From assembly GCF_024505145.1 (NCBI RefSeq), contig NZ_JANIAA010000003.1:248001-312000 (forward strand): DNA of 64,000 bases, written 5' to 3'. The position numbers were made by a program, and so were the translations under genes. The stretch's first letter is position 1; each line of letters starts with the position of its first letter. The notes under the pieces were generated by a model that did no database searches, was not told the origin of the DNA, and saw nothing but the letters and a program-made list of their open reading frames with translations. Shown one piece after another: positions 8,250-16,715 of this stretch. The DNA comes from Streptomyces rugosispiralis (GTDB lineage: Bacteria; Actinomycetota; Actinomycetes; Streptomycetales; Streptomycetaceae).

Positions 8250-8906
8250 GTGGATCTCTTCTCACGCTCGTGGACGGCGTTGCGCACGGCGGTCGCCGAG
8301 CTCCCGGACGAGGACTTCGCACGGCCCTCCGGCTGTGCCGGCTGGCTTGTACGGGACCTGGTGTGCCACCTGGTCATCGACGCCCAGGACGTCCTGATCA
8401 CCCTGGCGACCCCCACCGACGCGGAACCCACGCGCGACGCGGTGACCTACTGGGAAGTGGCCGACACGCCGCCGACCGGCGACGACCCGCTCGACGCGCT
8501 GATCGTCCGGCTGGCCGCCGCGTACGAGGACCCGTGGCTGCTGAAGTTCCACCTCGACGACGTGGGCTCCGCCGCCGGGCGCGCGGCCGGGCTCGCCGAC
8601 CCGGCGGTCCGGGTCGGCACCCGCGATGTGGTGCTCACCGCGGGCGACTACCTCTCCGCGTACGTCATGGAGTGGACCCTGCACCATCTCGACCTGATCG
8701 CCCATCTCCCGGGCGCGGCGGACCCTCCCGCCGAGAGCCTCGCCGGGGCGCGCGGGATGCTGGAGAGGATCGCCGGGGCGGCGTTCCCCGCGGGGTGGTC
8801 CGACAAGGACACGCTGCTGGTCGGCACCGGACGACGGGCCCCGACCGCCGAGGAGCGGGCCGACCTGGGCGAACTGGCCGCGAAGCTCCCGCTCGTCCTC
8901 GGATAG
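8250..8906 (+). CDS. Maleylpyruvate-isomerase/DinB-type (MDMPI) family protein
   Basis: The 218-aa protein belongs to the actinobacterial maleylpyruvate isomerase N-terminal/DinB-like family. It has an N-terminal helix with SWTALRTAVAELPDEDF, the conserved GWLVRDLVCHLVIDAQDV (a histidine that in the family helps bind a divalent metal), and a later VMEWTLHHLDLIAH segment with the other likely metal ligands. Family members use mycothiol as cofactor or are of unknown function. The start is a GTG with no obvious ribosome site, possibly leaderless. No aromatic-catabolism gene is adjacent, so a true maleylpyruvate substrate is doubtful. Confidence 0.7.
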   Translation: MDLFSRSWTALRTAVAELPDEDFARPSGCAGWLVRDLVCHLVIDAQDVLITLATPTDAEPTRDAVTYWEVADTPPTGDDPLDALIVRLAAAYEDPWLLKFHLDDVGSAAGRAAGLADPAVRVGTRDVVLTAGDYLSAYVMEWTLHHLDLIAHLPGAADPPAESLAGARGMLERIAGAAFPAGWSDKDTLLVGTGRRAPTAEERADLGELAAKLPLVLG

Positions 8907-9010
8907 CCCCTCCGTCCTCCGACCTCCGTTCTCCGTTCTCCGTCGTCCGGCCTCCGTCGTCCGGCCTCCGTCGTCCGGCCTCCGTTCTCCGGCCTCCGTT
9001 CTCCGGCCGG
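8906..9010. repeat. Pyrimidine-rich tandem repeat at a convergent gene junction
   Basis: About 100 bp are built from 12-14-bp variants of CTCCGTCGTCCGGC and CTCCGTTCTCCGGC. They start at the stop of the MDMPI gene and reach nearly to the stop of the CHAT gene on the other strand. There is no coding signal. It may impede transcription from both sides. Confidence 0.75.
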
Positions 9011-9034
9011 ACGGCGCGGGGCGCGGAGCCGGGG

Positions 9035-12000
9035 TCAGCGCGCACCCCGGGCCGCCGGGTTGCCCTGGTGGGTGAAGGCGGCCCAGAAGTGGATGTGGTC
9101 GAGGTCGGTGCGGGTGGCCTCGCCGCGGAGTTCGCCGCGGAGGGTGGGCGGGGGCTCGCGGCGCGGGTCGAGCATCCAGAGCTGGGCGGCGCGCAGGGCG
9201 TCCACCGGGGCGAGGCCGTGTGCGGTGACGAAGTCGTGGAAGACGGCCATCATCAGGGCCGTCGGCGCGTCGTTCACGGCCCAGCGCGAGCCGATGACAT
9301 CGGCCGCGCCACGGGCGACCAGCGCGGTGGACAGGGTCAGGGCCTCGTCGTGGTCGCGGGTGCTCAGATCCGTCTCGCAGGCGCTGAGCACCACCAACGG
9401 GCCCGCCCCGCCCGGCTGTTGGGTGACGGCGCCGTCCAGGATGCGGGCCACGGTCAGGCGTCCGGCGTCCTCGGGACCGGCGGGCGGGGCGGCGAGCCAG
9501 AGTGCCGAGCGCGTGGGGTCAGGACCGGCCAGGGCGTGACAGCAGATGTGCAGCACGGCCGCCGGTGAGGCACCACCGGGCAGGGCGGCCAGGATGTCCT
9601 CGGGTGTCCCCGGCGCGTCGCTGACGTCGGCCGTGGGGAACTCGCCGTAGCGGAGGCCGTCGGGGTAGCACGCCGTGTGCAGCGCCTCCGCCTCGATCTC
9701 GGCCCATACGAGGCTGAGTTCGGGGTCGGCGACCAGGACCTGCCCGGCGGTGATGGGCAGCCGGTCCCGGGGCGCGGCCCGCAGGAACTCGGCGCCGGAG
9801 GGAGCGTAGCTGAGCACCGCTTCCGCACAGGCGTACCGGTACTCGCGCCCGTCGCTCCCGTACGGGGTACGGGCCGCGTGCCAGGCGACCGCGCCGAGTG
9901 GCCCGCACGGCACCAGCACGATCCTGGGCGGCTGGTGGAGCGGGCCCACGGCGGCCAGGACGGGGCCCATCGCGGCGGGCCAGGCCCAGTCGCACAGTTC
10001 GCGCAACGCCGCTTCCCACGGCCCGTCCCACTCCGTCCGACGGCCCGGGTCGGCCGTGCCGCCGGCTGCCCCGGAACGCCGGGCGGTGACGTCGAGGTAG
10101 CGCTCCAGCGGCGGGCTGCCGGGGGTCAGCAGCGGCAGCTTCAGGACGGTGGGCCGCTCGTCGCCGGTGCCGGGGCGCAGGATCAGGGCGACGCCTGGCA
10201 TGCCGGGGGCCTGCCCGGGGACGAGGTAGACGAGCGCATCGGCACCGGCCGCGGTGAGCCCGGCCTTAAGCGTCGGCACGTCCGGGGGGTCGAGCAGCTT
10301 CCAGGCGTCCGCGCCCTTGCCCGCGCCCAGCGCTTCAAGTGCCCTGCGGCGCAGGCCGCCCGGGATCCGCGGGCCGGTGGCCCAGCCCGGCACGGTGGCC
10401 GCGGTGTCGGGCTGGGGCGGGTCCGCGGCGACCTCGGCGCGCCACTGGCGGGCCAGGTCCGGGTGTCCCCGGGCCTCGAGCGTCTCGGGCATGCCACGGG
10501 ACGCGGCACCGGCCCGCAGCACCAGGGCCCTTCCCAGTTCCAGCGCGTGCACCGCATTGGCCGGACGGCCGGACACGGTGCTCCAGTAGGCCAGCCACAG
10601 CGCCTGAGCCGACCCGAAGCGGGCCACGGCCAGGCCGTGTTCGGAGCCGGGCTGGAGGAGGACGTCCGAGGACAGCCTGGCCAGCGCCTGGCCTCTGGCG
10701 GCGAGGCCGGCCACCCGGTCCTCGTCGGCGCGCGGCCCGCCGCGCGAGCGACGCAGCCAGTGGGCTTCGGACAGCTGGGTCAGGGCGTCGGCGGTGTGCG
10801 GCAGACCGTCTCCTCCGACGATCAGCTCGCGGGCCCGGGACAGCTCGGTGATGCTCAGGTCGAGCAGGTCCGGGTCGTCGAGGTGGCGGGCCGTGTGCAG
10901 CAGGGCCCGGCCGAGCTGGTAGCGCAGCCGGAGTTCCTCGTGGGGGGTGGGCCGCGGTCCCTCGACGGTCCGGTGGACCTCCGCGATGGCCTCGTCGGCC
11001 GCGTCCCTGCTGGGTTCGATCATCATCAACTGGAGCAGCGCGGAGACGCGCACGGCCGGGAAGTACGGCATGAGTATGGGCGCGAGCTGCCGCGGGTCGG
11101 TCGCCACCACCTCCCTCAGATACCGGGCCGCGGCGCGGAATCCGGCCTGGTCCTGGTCGCGGGCCGCCTGCTCCCGGTGGACCTCGGCCAGCACGGCGGC
11201 GACGGCGAAGCGGTTCTCCTGGTCGGGCGGCAGGACGGCGTACAGGTCCGTCAGCTCCTCGACCAGGCGCGGCAGCACGGTGAAGTCCCCGCTGCGGCGG
11301 GCCAGAGCCAGCTCGTGCTGGCAGGCGGACACCACCGCGGTGAGCGTGTTCAAGGACGGCGGTGAGCCCTCGAACTCGTGAGCGGCGCGCATTTCCCTGG
11401 CCAGGTTCAGGGCTGCGTCGGCGGCCTGGAGGCTGCCCCCGAGCGTCGCCACCGCGTCCAGACTCCCGGCCATGCCGAAGGCCAGGGCACGGCGGACGGC
11501 CGCGGCCCCCTCGCCGTCCTCGGACAATGAGTCGACGATCCCCCGGATCCGGCCGACGCTCGTCTCCAGGTGCGCCAGATCGCCGGTCTGGGAGACCCGT
11601 ACGGAATCGACCAGAGTGGCCAGTTGCTGCTCCACACCGACGTACCCCGGGCCGCCGGGGCGGTCGGCGGGGTCGGGCCCCGGCTCGGCCATGGCCTCGT
11701 CCAGCTCGTCGAAGTCCATCGTGCCGGGCACCAGGAGGTTGGCCCACACCAGCAGGACGGCGTGCAGCCTGGCGATGCGGGCCCGTTCGGGCGTGTGCGC
11801 CGGCAGCTCCCGCAGCGCCCGCCGGGCCACGTCCGCGCCGCGCCGGACGTCCTGGGCCAGCGCCCGGGGGTCGCCCGCGCCCGACCCCAGCCCGGTCAGC
11901 AGCTCGCGCAGCGGGGCGAGGCCCGGCCGGTCCAGGCCCAGGGCCGCCACTTCCGCGTCGGCCTCCTCGGGGGAGTTCGCGCGCCGGCCCACGGCCGTGT

Positions 12001-12808
12001 ACAGCCACACCACCAGCTCCGTGAACCGCGGTATGTCGTCCGTGGCCCAGCGCAGCACGCCCTGGACGGCGTCGGCCGGCGGGTCCTCGGCGCGTTCCCC
12101 GGGTTCCACCCCGGCGGGCGGCTCCGTGGCGATCGGCGAACTCCCCCCGGGCGGGGCGGAGAATTGGGAGGAGGACGAGGGCGAGGGCCGCGCAGGGTCG
12201 ATCTCGGACGCGAGGCATCCGAGGATCCCACGCATGTCCGGATCTTCCGGGCCGGCGGTGAGGCGCTTCAGCACCTCCCTGGCCTCCGCCAGGTCCTCCG
12301 GCGGGGACGCGGTCGGCGGCCGCGGGCCGGAGGCCCGGAGCGGCGGCTTCCGGCGGGGGCCGTCGCGCCACGCGCGCAGGGCCCGTGCGCAGTGCTCCGG
12401 GACGAGCAGTTGGAGCAGCGCGCTGCGGGCCTTCACCGCGAACGGGTCGGTGAGCGGTCTGGTGCGGTCGGCCCAGCGCAGATGGCGCAGGGCATGCTCG
12501 CGCTCGAGCCGGGCGTCCTCGGACGTGTCGCCCGTTTCACGGCCGACGAACCGCATGCACACCATGACGCCCAGCAAGGGCACGAAGTGGTCCCGGAGCG
12601 GATCGTCCGCGGGCAACAGCCGCTCGATGGCGGCGAAATGCTCGATCGTCCGGGACAGCGCGACGGGCCGTGCCGGGTCGTCCGCCGCGCGACGCAACAC
12701 GTCCTGGGCCTGGCGGGCCGCGAGGGTGGCCCATACGCGCAGGGCCCGCGCACCGTCCTCGCCGTCCTCGCCGTCGTCGCCGTCCTCGCGGCGTCGTTCC
12801 TCGTCCAC
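9035..12808 (-). CDS. Large CHAT-domain (caspase-like) protein
   Basis: This 1257-aa protein has a long helical N-terminal region (about residues 20-900, alanine- and arginine-rich, probably TPR-like) and a C-terminal CHAT peptidase domain. The catalytic dyad is recognizable: the histidine in VLHICCHALAG and the cysteine in LVVLSACETDLS, followed by the conserved GSRWAVND. CHAT proteases are caspase relatives, and some are effectors of anti-phage or programmed-death systems; in actinomycetes most are uncharacterized. I chose GTG 12808 (GGGGGAGTG upstream); ATG 12853 is an alternative. No obvious partner (gasdermin, STAND, Cas gene) is nearby. The gene is about 95 bp downstream of the PPOX gene on the same strand. 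Confidence 0.85.
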   Translation of the reverse strand: MDEERRREDGDDGEDGEDGARALRVWATLAARQAQDVLRRAADDPARPVALSRTIEHFAAIERLLPADDPLRDHFVPLLGVMVCMRFVGRETGDTSEDARLEREHALRHLRWADRTRPLTDPFAVKARSALLQLLVPEHCARALRAWRDGPRRKPPLRASGPRPPTASPPEDLAEAREVLKRLTAGPEDPDMRGILGCLASEIDPARPSPSSSSQFSAPPGGSSPIATEPPAGVEPGERAEDPPADAVQGVLRWATDDIPRFTELVVWLYTAVGRRANSPEEADAEVAALGLDRPGLAPLRELLTGLGSGAGDPRALAQDVRRGADVARRALRELPAHTPERARIARLHAVLLVWANLLVPGTMDFDELDEAMAEPGPDPADRPGGPGYVGVEQQLATLVDSVRVSQTGDLAHLETSVGRIRGIVDSLSEDGEGAAAVRRALAFGMAGSLDAVATLGGSLQAADAALNLAREMRAAHEFEGSPPSLNTLTAVVSACQHELALARRSGDFTVLPRLVEELTDLYAVLPPDQENRFAVAAVLAEVHREQAARDQDQAGFRAAARYLREVVATDPRQLAPILMPYFPAVRVSALLQLMMIEPSRDAADEAIAEVHRTVEGPRPTPHEELRLRYQLGRALLHTARHLDDPDLLDLSITELSRARELIVGGDGLPHTADALTQLSEAHWLRRSRGGPRADEDRVAGLAARGQALARLSSDVLLQPGSEHGLAVARFGSAQALWLAYWSTVSGRPANAVHALELGRALVLRAGAASRGMPETLEARGHPDLARQWRAEVAADPPQPDTAATVPGWATGPRIPGGLRRRALEALGAGKGADAWKLLDPPDVPTLKAGLTAAGADALVYLVPGQAPGMPGVALILRPGTGDERPTVLKLPLLTPGSPPLERYLDVTARRSGAAGGTADPGRRTEWDGPWEAALRELCDWAWPAAMGPVLAAVGPLHQPPRIVLVPCGPLGAVAWHAARTPYGSDGREYRYACAEAVLSYAPSGAEFLRAAPRDRLPITAGQVLVADPELSLVWAEIEAEALHTACYPDGLRYGEFPTADVSDAPGTPEDILAALPGGASPAAVLHICCHALAGPDPTRSALWLAAPPAGPEDAGRLTVARILDGAVTQQPGGAGPLVVLSACETDLSTRDHDEALTLSTALVARGAADVIGSRWAVNDAPTALMMAVFHDFVTAHGLAPVDALRAAQLWMLDPRREPPPTLRGELRGEATRTDLDHIHFWAAFTHQGNPAARGAR

Positions 12809-12902
12809 TCCGCACTCCCCCGATGTCCGGATACGTCCCCTGACGACCACCATCCCACGGAGCGGGAAGTACGGTCCCCACTCGAGCGGCCGCGGGGCGT
12901 TC

Positions 12903-13343
12903 TCAGGCGTCCGGCAGCACCCCCGGCCGGAACTTCTCCACGCCGGCCACGCGGTGGACATGGTGCGGCTCGATGTAGACCGCCACCCGCACCTCGCCGT
13001 CGGCCAGCCAGGGGAACGTCTCGGTGCCCAGGTACTTCCGCGCGAGACGGTCCATCACCCGTACGGCCGGATCGCCCTCGACGAAACGGACGGCGCTGCC
13101 CCGGATCTCCACCCGGTGATACGGGTCCTCGGTGTCCATGCAGCACAGCGACACGCGGGGATCACGCCGGAGGTTCTCCTCCTTGATCCGGCCCGCCGAG
13201 GTGTTGATCACCACCAGGCCGTCCTCCAGATCGGCCCACATCGGCGTCAGCTGCGGCGAACCGTCCGGGTTGAGCGTGGCCACCTGCCAGAACCGGGGTT
13301 CCCGAAGCCAAGTGCGGGTGATGTCGTCCAGCGTGGCAGCCAT
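12903..13343 (-). CDS. PPOX-class, F420- or FMN-dependent oxidoreductase
   Basis: This 146-aa split-beta-barrel protein is of the pyridoxamine-phosphate-oxidase-like family (TIGR03618 style). It begins with FWQVATLNPDGSPQLTPMWA, continues with GRIKEENLRRDPRVSLC and has a C-terminal EPHHVHRV strand. Actinobacterial members reduce small molecules with F420H2 or bind FMN. Start ATG 13343 is followed by a full-length domain. It is divergent from the LLM oxidoreductase at 13466, another family that often uses F420 or FMN; whether they share a pathway is unknown. Confidence 0.85.
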   Translation of the reverse strand: MAATLDDITRTWLREPRFWQVATLNPDGSPQLTPMWADLEDGLVVINTSAGRIKEENLRRDPRVSLCCMDTEDPYHRVEIRGSAVRFVEGDPAVRVMDRLARKYLGTETFPWLADGEVRVAVYIEPHHVHRVAGVEKFRPGVLPDA

Positions 13344-13465
13344 GCGGTCGCGCTCCTCTTTCGTAAGGCCAAACCGTCAACGCATACCCTGACCACGGGG
13401 GTTCCGAACACCCGGGGTCAGGGGAACCGCTGCCGCACACCACCGGCACTCCGTATGCTCGGAGC

Positions 13466-14443
13466 ATGATCGATGTGCCGCTCTCCGCGCTGGAAGTCGC
13501 CATGGTCCAAGCTGGTACGCGAGCCGTGGACACGCTACGTGACACCACCGCCTTCGCCCAGCGTCTCGACGCCCTCGGCTACCGCCGACTCTGGTACGCC
13601 GAGCACCACCACTCCCCCGCCATCGGCGCCTTCCCACCCGTGGTCCTGACCGCCCACGCGGCCGCGTCGACCTCGGCCATCCGGCTGGGCTCCGGAGGCG
13701 TACTGGCCCCCAACCACGCCCCCATCATGCTGGCGGAGCAGTTCGGCACCCTCGCCGCGCTGCACCCCGACCGGATCGACCTGGGCATCGGCCGCGGTCC
13801 CGGCACCTTCGACGAGGCCACGGCTCGGGCGCTGCGGCATGGCGCCGGTCCGACGACGGACGACGGGTACCGGGACGATGTGGCGGCGACGCTGCGGTTC
13901 CTGGTCGAGGAGGTCGCGCTCGGCACGCTCCCGGAGCCGTGGCTGCTGGCCTCCAGCGACGCCGGTGCGGCGCTCGCCGCGCGGCTCGGCCTGCCCATGG
14001 CGTTCGCCCATCACATCCGCCCCGACAACACCCTCGCCGCGCTCGACCACTACCGTGCCCACTTCTCCCCCTCCCCGTGGTGCGAGAGCCCCCGTGTCCT
14101 GGTGTGCGTGGAAACCATCTGCGCCGAGACCGAGGACGAGGCCGGGTGGCTGGCGGGCCCGATGAACGTCGTCAAGGCCGGTCTGCTCAAGGGGCACAGC
14201 GAGGTCCCGTTCCCCTCGCCCGAGGAGGCGTCGGCGCATCCGTTCACCGCCGAGGAGCGGGCGGGGGTCGCGGCGTTCGGGGCCCATCAGGCGTACGGCA
14301 CGCCCGAGACCGTCCTGCGGCGGCTGACGGAGGTGGCGAAGGCGACCGGCGCGGAGGAGCTGATGCTGGTCACACCGGTCTACGCGCTGGCCGCGCGCCT
14401 GCGCAGCTACGAACTCGTCAAACAGCACGCCGCCACGCCGTAG
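13466..14443 (+). CDS. LLM-class flavin-dependent oxidoreductase
   Basis: This 325-aa TIM-barrel protein is of the bacterial luciferase-like family. Diagnostic segments are RRLWYAEHHHSPAIG near residue 40, IRLGSGGVLAPNHAPIMLAEQF and IDLGIGRGPG, which match the single-component group with MsnO8-type motifs. The substrate cannot be assigned. It is transcribed away from the PPOX gene and closed by a strong hairpin at 14483-14514. Confidence 0.85.
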   Translation: MIDVPLSALEVAMVQAGTRAVDTLRDTTAFAQRLDALGYRRLWYAEHHHSPAIGAFPPVVLTAHAAASTSAIRLGSGGVLAPNHAPIMLAEQFGTLAALHPDRIDLGIGRGPGTFDEATARALRHGAGPTTDDGYRDDVAATLRFLVEEVALGTLPEPWLLASSDAGAALAARLGLPMAFAHHIRPDNTLAALDHYRAHFSPSPWCESPRVLVCVETICAETEDEAGWLAGPMNVVKAGLLKGHSEVPFPSPEEASAHPFTAEERAGVAAFGAHQAYGTPETVLRRLTEVAKATGAEELMLVTPVYALAARLRSYELVKQHAATP

Positions 14444-14482
14444 GCGACGGCGCCTCGGCACTGCTCGGACAGACTCACGGCA

Positions 14483-14514
14483 GGCGCCCCGGGCCGCTCA
14501 TGGCCCGGGGCGCC
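14483..14514. terminator. Perfect 13-bp hairpin terminator after the LLM gene
   Basis: GGCGCCCCGGGCC (14483-14495) pairs perfectly with GGCCCGGGGCGCC (14502-14514) around a 6-nt loop. It lies 40 bp after the LLM stop codon. Confidence 0.8.
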
Positions 14515-14593
14515 GGTGTCTCACAAGAATCACACAAAGCCGTCTCCTACGGTTCCCGGCGACGAAGACGCACAACTCGTAGGAGGTTGCGCC

Positions 14594-16120
14594 ATGTTCG
14601 GCAGTCGCCGTCCACGTGTCCTCGCCGCCTTGTGTGCGGCCCTGGCCGTCACCATGCTGGCCTCGTGCAGCAGAACGGTGAACACGGCCGACGATGCCAC
14701 CTCCGGCCCCGACGCCTCGCGTTCCGGCACGAAGCCCAACATCGTGTACGTCCTCACCGACGACCTGGCATGGAATCTCGTGAAGTACATGCCGCACGTA
14801 CAGGAGATGCAGAAGAAGGGGACGACCTTCAGTAACTTCTTCGCCACCGACTCGCTGTGCTGCCCGTCGCGCACATCCATCCTCACCGGGCAGTACCCGC
14901 ACAACACCGGTGTCTTCACCAACAGCGGCGACGACGGCGGCTACCGCGCCTTCCTGAAGAACGGCAACGAGAAGAAGACCTTCGGGCCCGCGCTGCAACG
15001 CGCCGGCTATCGCACCGGGTTCATGGGCAAGTACCTCAACGGATACCAGCCGGGCGACAAGAACGGCACCGGCAAGCCCTATGTGCCCTCCGGCTGGGAC
15101 GAGTGGGACGTCGCCGGGGAGGGCTACCATGAGTACGACTACGAGCTGAACGAGAATGGCAAGGTCGTGCCCTATGGGAAGGCCCCCCAGGACTATCTGA
15201 CGGATGTCCTGTCGAAGAAGGCCACCTCGTTCATCGGCTCCTCGGCGGAAGAGAAGAAGAAGCCGTTCATGCTGGAGGTGGCCACGTTCGCACCGCACGG
15301 CCCCTACACACCCGCGCCGCGCGACAAGGACAAGTTCCCGGGGCTCAAGGCGCCGCGGACCGATGCCTATGACAAGGCGACCCGCAACGCGCCGAAGTGG
15401 CAGCGCTCGTTGTCGCCGCTGACGTCGAAGGAGAAGGCGAGGATCGACCGGAATTTCGCCAAGCGAGTGCGCTCGGTCCAGGCGGTCGACGCCATGATCG
15501 GTCAGATGGAGAAGACACTCGAGGACAAGGGTCTGGCGGACGACACCTATATCGTGTTCGGGTCGGACAACGGCTTCCACATGGGCGAACACCGGCTCCG
15601 CACCGGAAAGCAGACCGCCTACGATACCGATGTCAACGTGCCGCTGATGGTCACCGGACCCGATGTTCCGGCCGGTGAGAAGGTGTCGCGGCTCGCGGAG
15701 AACGTCGATCTCAACCCGACCTTCCTGGACCTCGCGGGCGTGGACCCGCCGTCGACCGTGGACGGGCGCAGCCTCAACGACCTGATGCACGGACGCGCGG
15801 AGGAGGAGTGGCGCGAGGCCGTCCTGGTCGAGCACCATCGCGCGGCGTCCAGGAAGGGCGATCCCGACGCGGCGCCCAAGAACGCGGGCGACCCCCCGAC
15901 CTACGCGGCGATGCGCACCGATGACTCCCTCTATGTCGAATACACCGATGGGGAGCGGGAGTTCTACGATCTGGACGCCGACCCCGAGCAGTTGGACAAC
16001 CGGGCGGCGTCCCTCACGGCCGAGCAACGTGCCGCCCTGCATCGCACCCTCACCGCGCTCCAGCGGTGCAAGGGCGCGGAGAGCTGCCAGGACGCGTCCC
16101 GGACCGGCAGCGACAGCTAG
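14594..16120 (+). CDS. Lipoprotein sulfatase (formylglycine-dependent)
   Basis: This 508-aa exported sulfatase has a signal peptide with lipobox LASC at about residue 22, so the protein is predicted to be anchored at the outer face of the membrane. The family N-terminus NIVYVLTDDLAW carries metal-binding aspartates. The active-site motif CCPSR (the first Cys fits the CxPSR rule for conversion to formylglycine) is followed by TSILTGQYPHNTGV. A second metal/substrate segment, GSDNGFHMGEHR, lies near residue 340. Start 14594 has AGGAGG. It resembles Streptomyces arylsulfatase-like enzymes; the sulfated substrate is unknown. Activity needs a formylglycine-generating enzyme encoded elsewhere. Confidence 0.9.
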   Translation: MFGSRRPRVLAALCAALAVTMLASCSRTVNTADDATSGPDASRSGTKPNIVYVLTDDLAWNLVKYMPHVQEMQKKGTTFSNFFATDSLCCPSRTSILTGQYPHNTGVFTNSGDDGGYRAFLKNGNEKKTFGPALQRAGYRTGFMGKYLNGYQPGDKNGTGKPYVPSGWDEWDVAGEGYHEYDYELNENGKVVPYGKAPQDYLTDVLSKKATSFIGSSAEEKKKPFMLEVATFAPHGPYTPAPRDKDKFPGLKAPRTDAYDKATRNAPKWQRSLSPLTSKEKARIDRNFAKRVRSVQAVDAMIGQMEKTLEDKGLADDTYIVFGSDNGFHMGEHRLRTGKQTAYDTDVNVPLMVTGPDVPAGEKVSRLAENVDLNPTFLDLAGVDPPSTVDGRSLNDLMHGRAEEEWREAVLVEHHRAASRKGDPDAAPKNAGDPPTYAAMRTDDSLYVEYTDGEREFYDLDADPEQLDNRAASLTAEQRAALHRTLTALQRCKGAESCQDASRTGSDS

Positions 16121-16126
16121 CGAAAC

Positions 16127-16166
16127 CCCCGGCGTGGCGGGCCCTCAACGGCCCGCCACGCCGGGG
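16127..16166. terminator. Perfect 17-bp bidirectional hairpin
   Basis: The arms 16127-16143 and 16150-16166 are perfectly complementary (17 bp, 6-nt loop). The loop and right arm contain the stop codon and last codons of the minus-strand YceI gene, and the left arm follows the sulfatase stop. It is a textbook shared terminator for two convergent genes. Confidence 0.85.
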
Positions 16167-16705
16167 CATATGAACTCCACCCGGACCTCGTCGGCCAGCT
16201 TCAGCGCGCCCAGGAACGCGGCGTACGGCTTGATGCCCCAGGTGGACTGGGTGATGGACGCCGAGCCGCGCAGCGTGCCGTCCGGATCGGCGCTCCCGCG
16301 CAGCGTCACCGGGTGGGTCCGGCCCTTGATGGTGAGGTCGCCCGTGATCTCGAAGGACTGAGGCGTACCGGTGATGTGGGTGGAGCGGAAGGTGATCGTG
16401 GGGTGCTCCGCCGTGTGCAGTTGCCCCTTCCCCTCCAGCGTCCGTTTGATGTCGGCCCGGTCGCCGTCGGTGAGTGGTTTCAGCCCGCCGGTCCCCTCCC
16501 GGATGTCCCAAGAGTCCGTCTCGACCGTCACGCTCACCGACGACCGCTCAGGGGCGCCGGCGGCGACCGCCACGTCCCCGGACCACCGGGTGACCTCGAG
16601 GGTCAGATCGTGTCCCGCCCGCCGGCCGAGCCCGGTACGGCTGGTCCTGATCAGCAGCCGGGCGTCCGGCGGGCCTATCCGATACGTACCGTCGCTCAGT
16701 GTCAT
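16145..16705 (-). CDS. YceI-family lipocalin-like protein
   Basis: This 186-aa YceI-domain protein starts at ATG 16705 behind GAGGTGAG. Characteristic segments are the N-terminal DGTYRIGPPDARLLIRT, SVTVETDSWDIR, and the family core EHPTITFRSTHITG / GDLTIKGRTHPVTL. YceI barrels bind polyisoprenoids or other amphiphiles. This one lacks an obvious signal peptide, so it is probably cytoplasmic, as in many actinobacterial members. It starts 10 bases after the aconitase stop and is probably co-transcribed with it. Confidence 0.88.
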   Translation of the reverse strand: MTLSDGTYRIGPPDARLLIRTSRTGLGRRAGHDLTLEVTRWSGDVAVAAGAPERSSVSVTVETDSWDIREGTGGLKPLTDGDRADIKRTLEGKGQLHTAEHPTITFRSTHITGTPQSFEITGDLTIKGRTHPVTLRGSADPDGTLRGSASITQSTWGIKPYAAFLGALKLADEVRVEFICPGVAGR

Positions 16706-16715
16706 AGCACTCACC

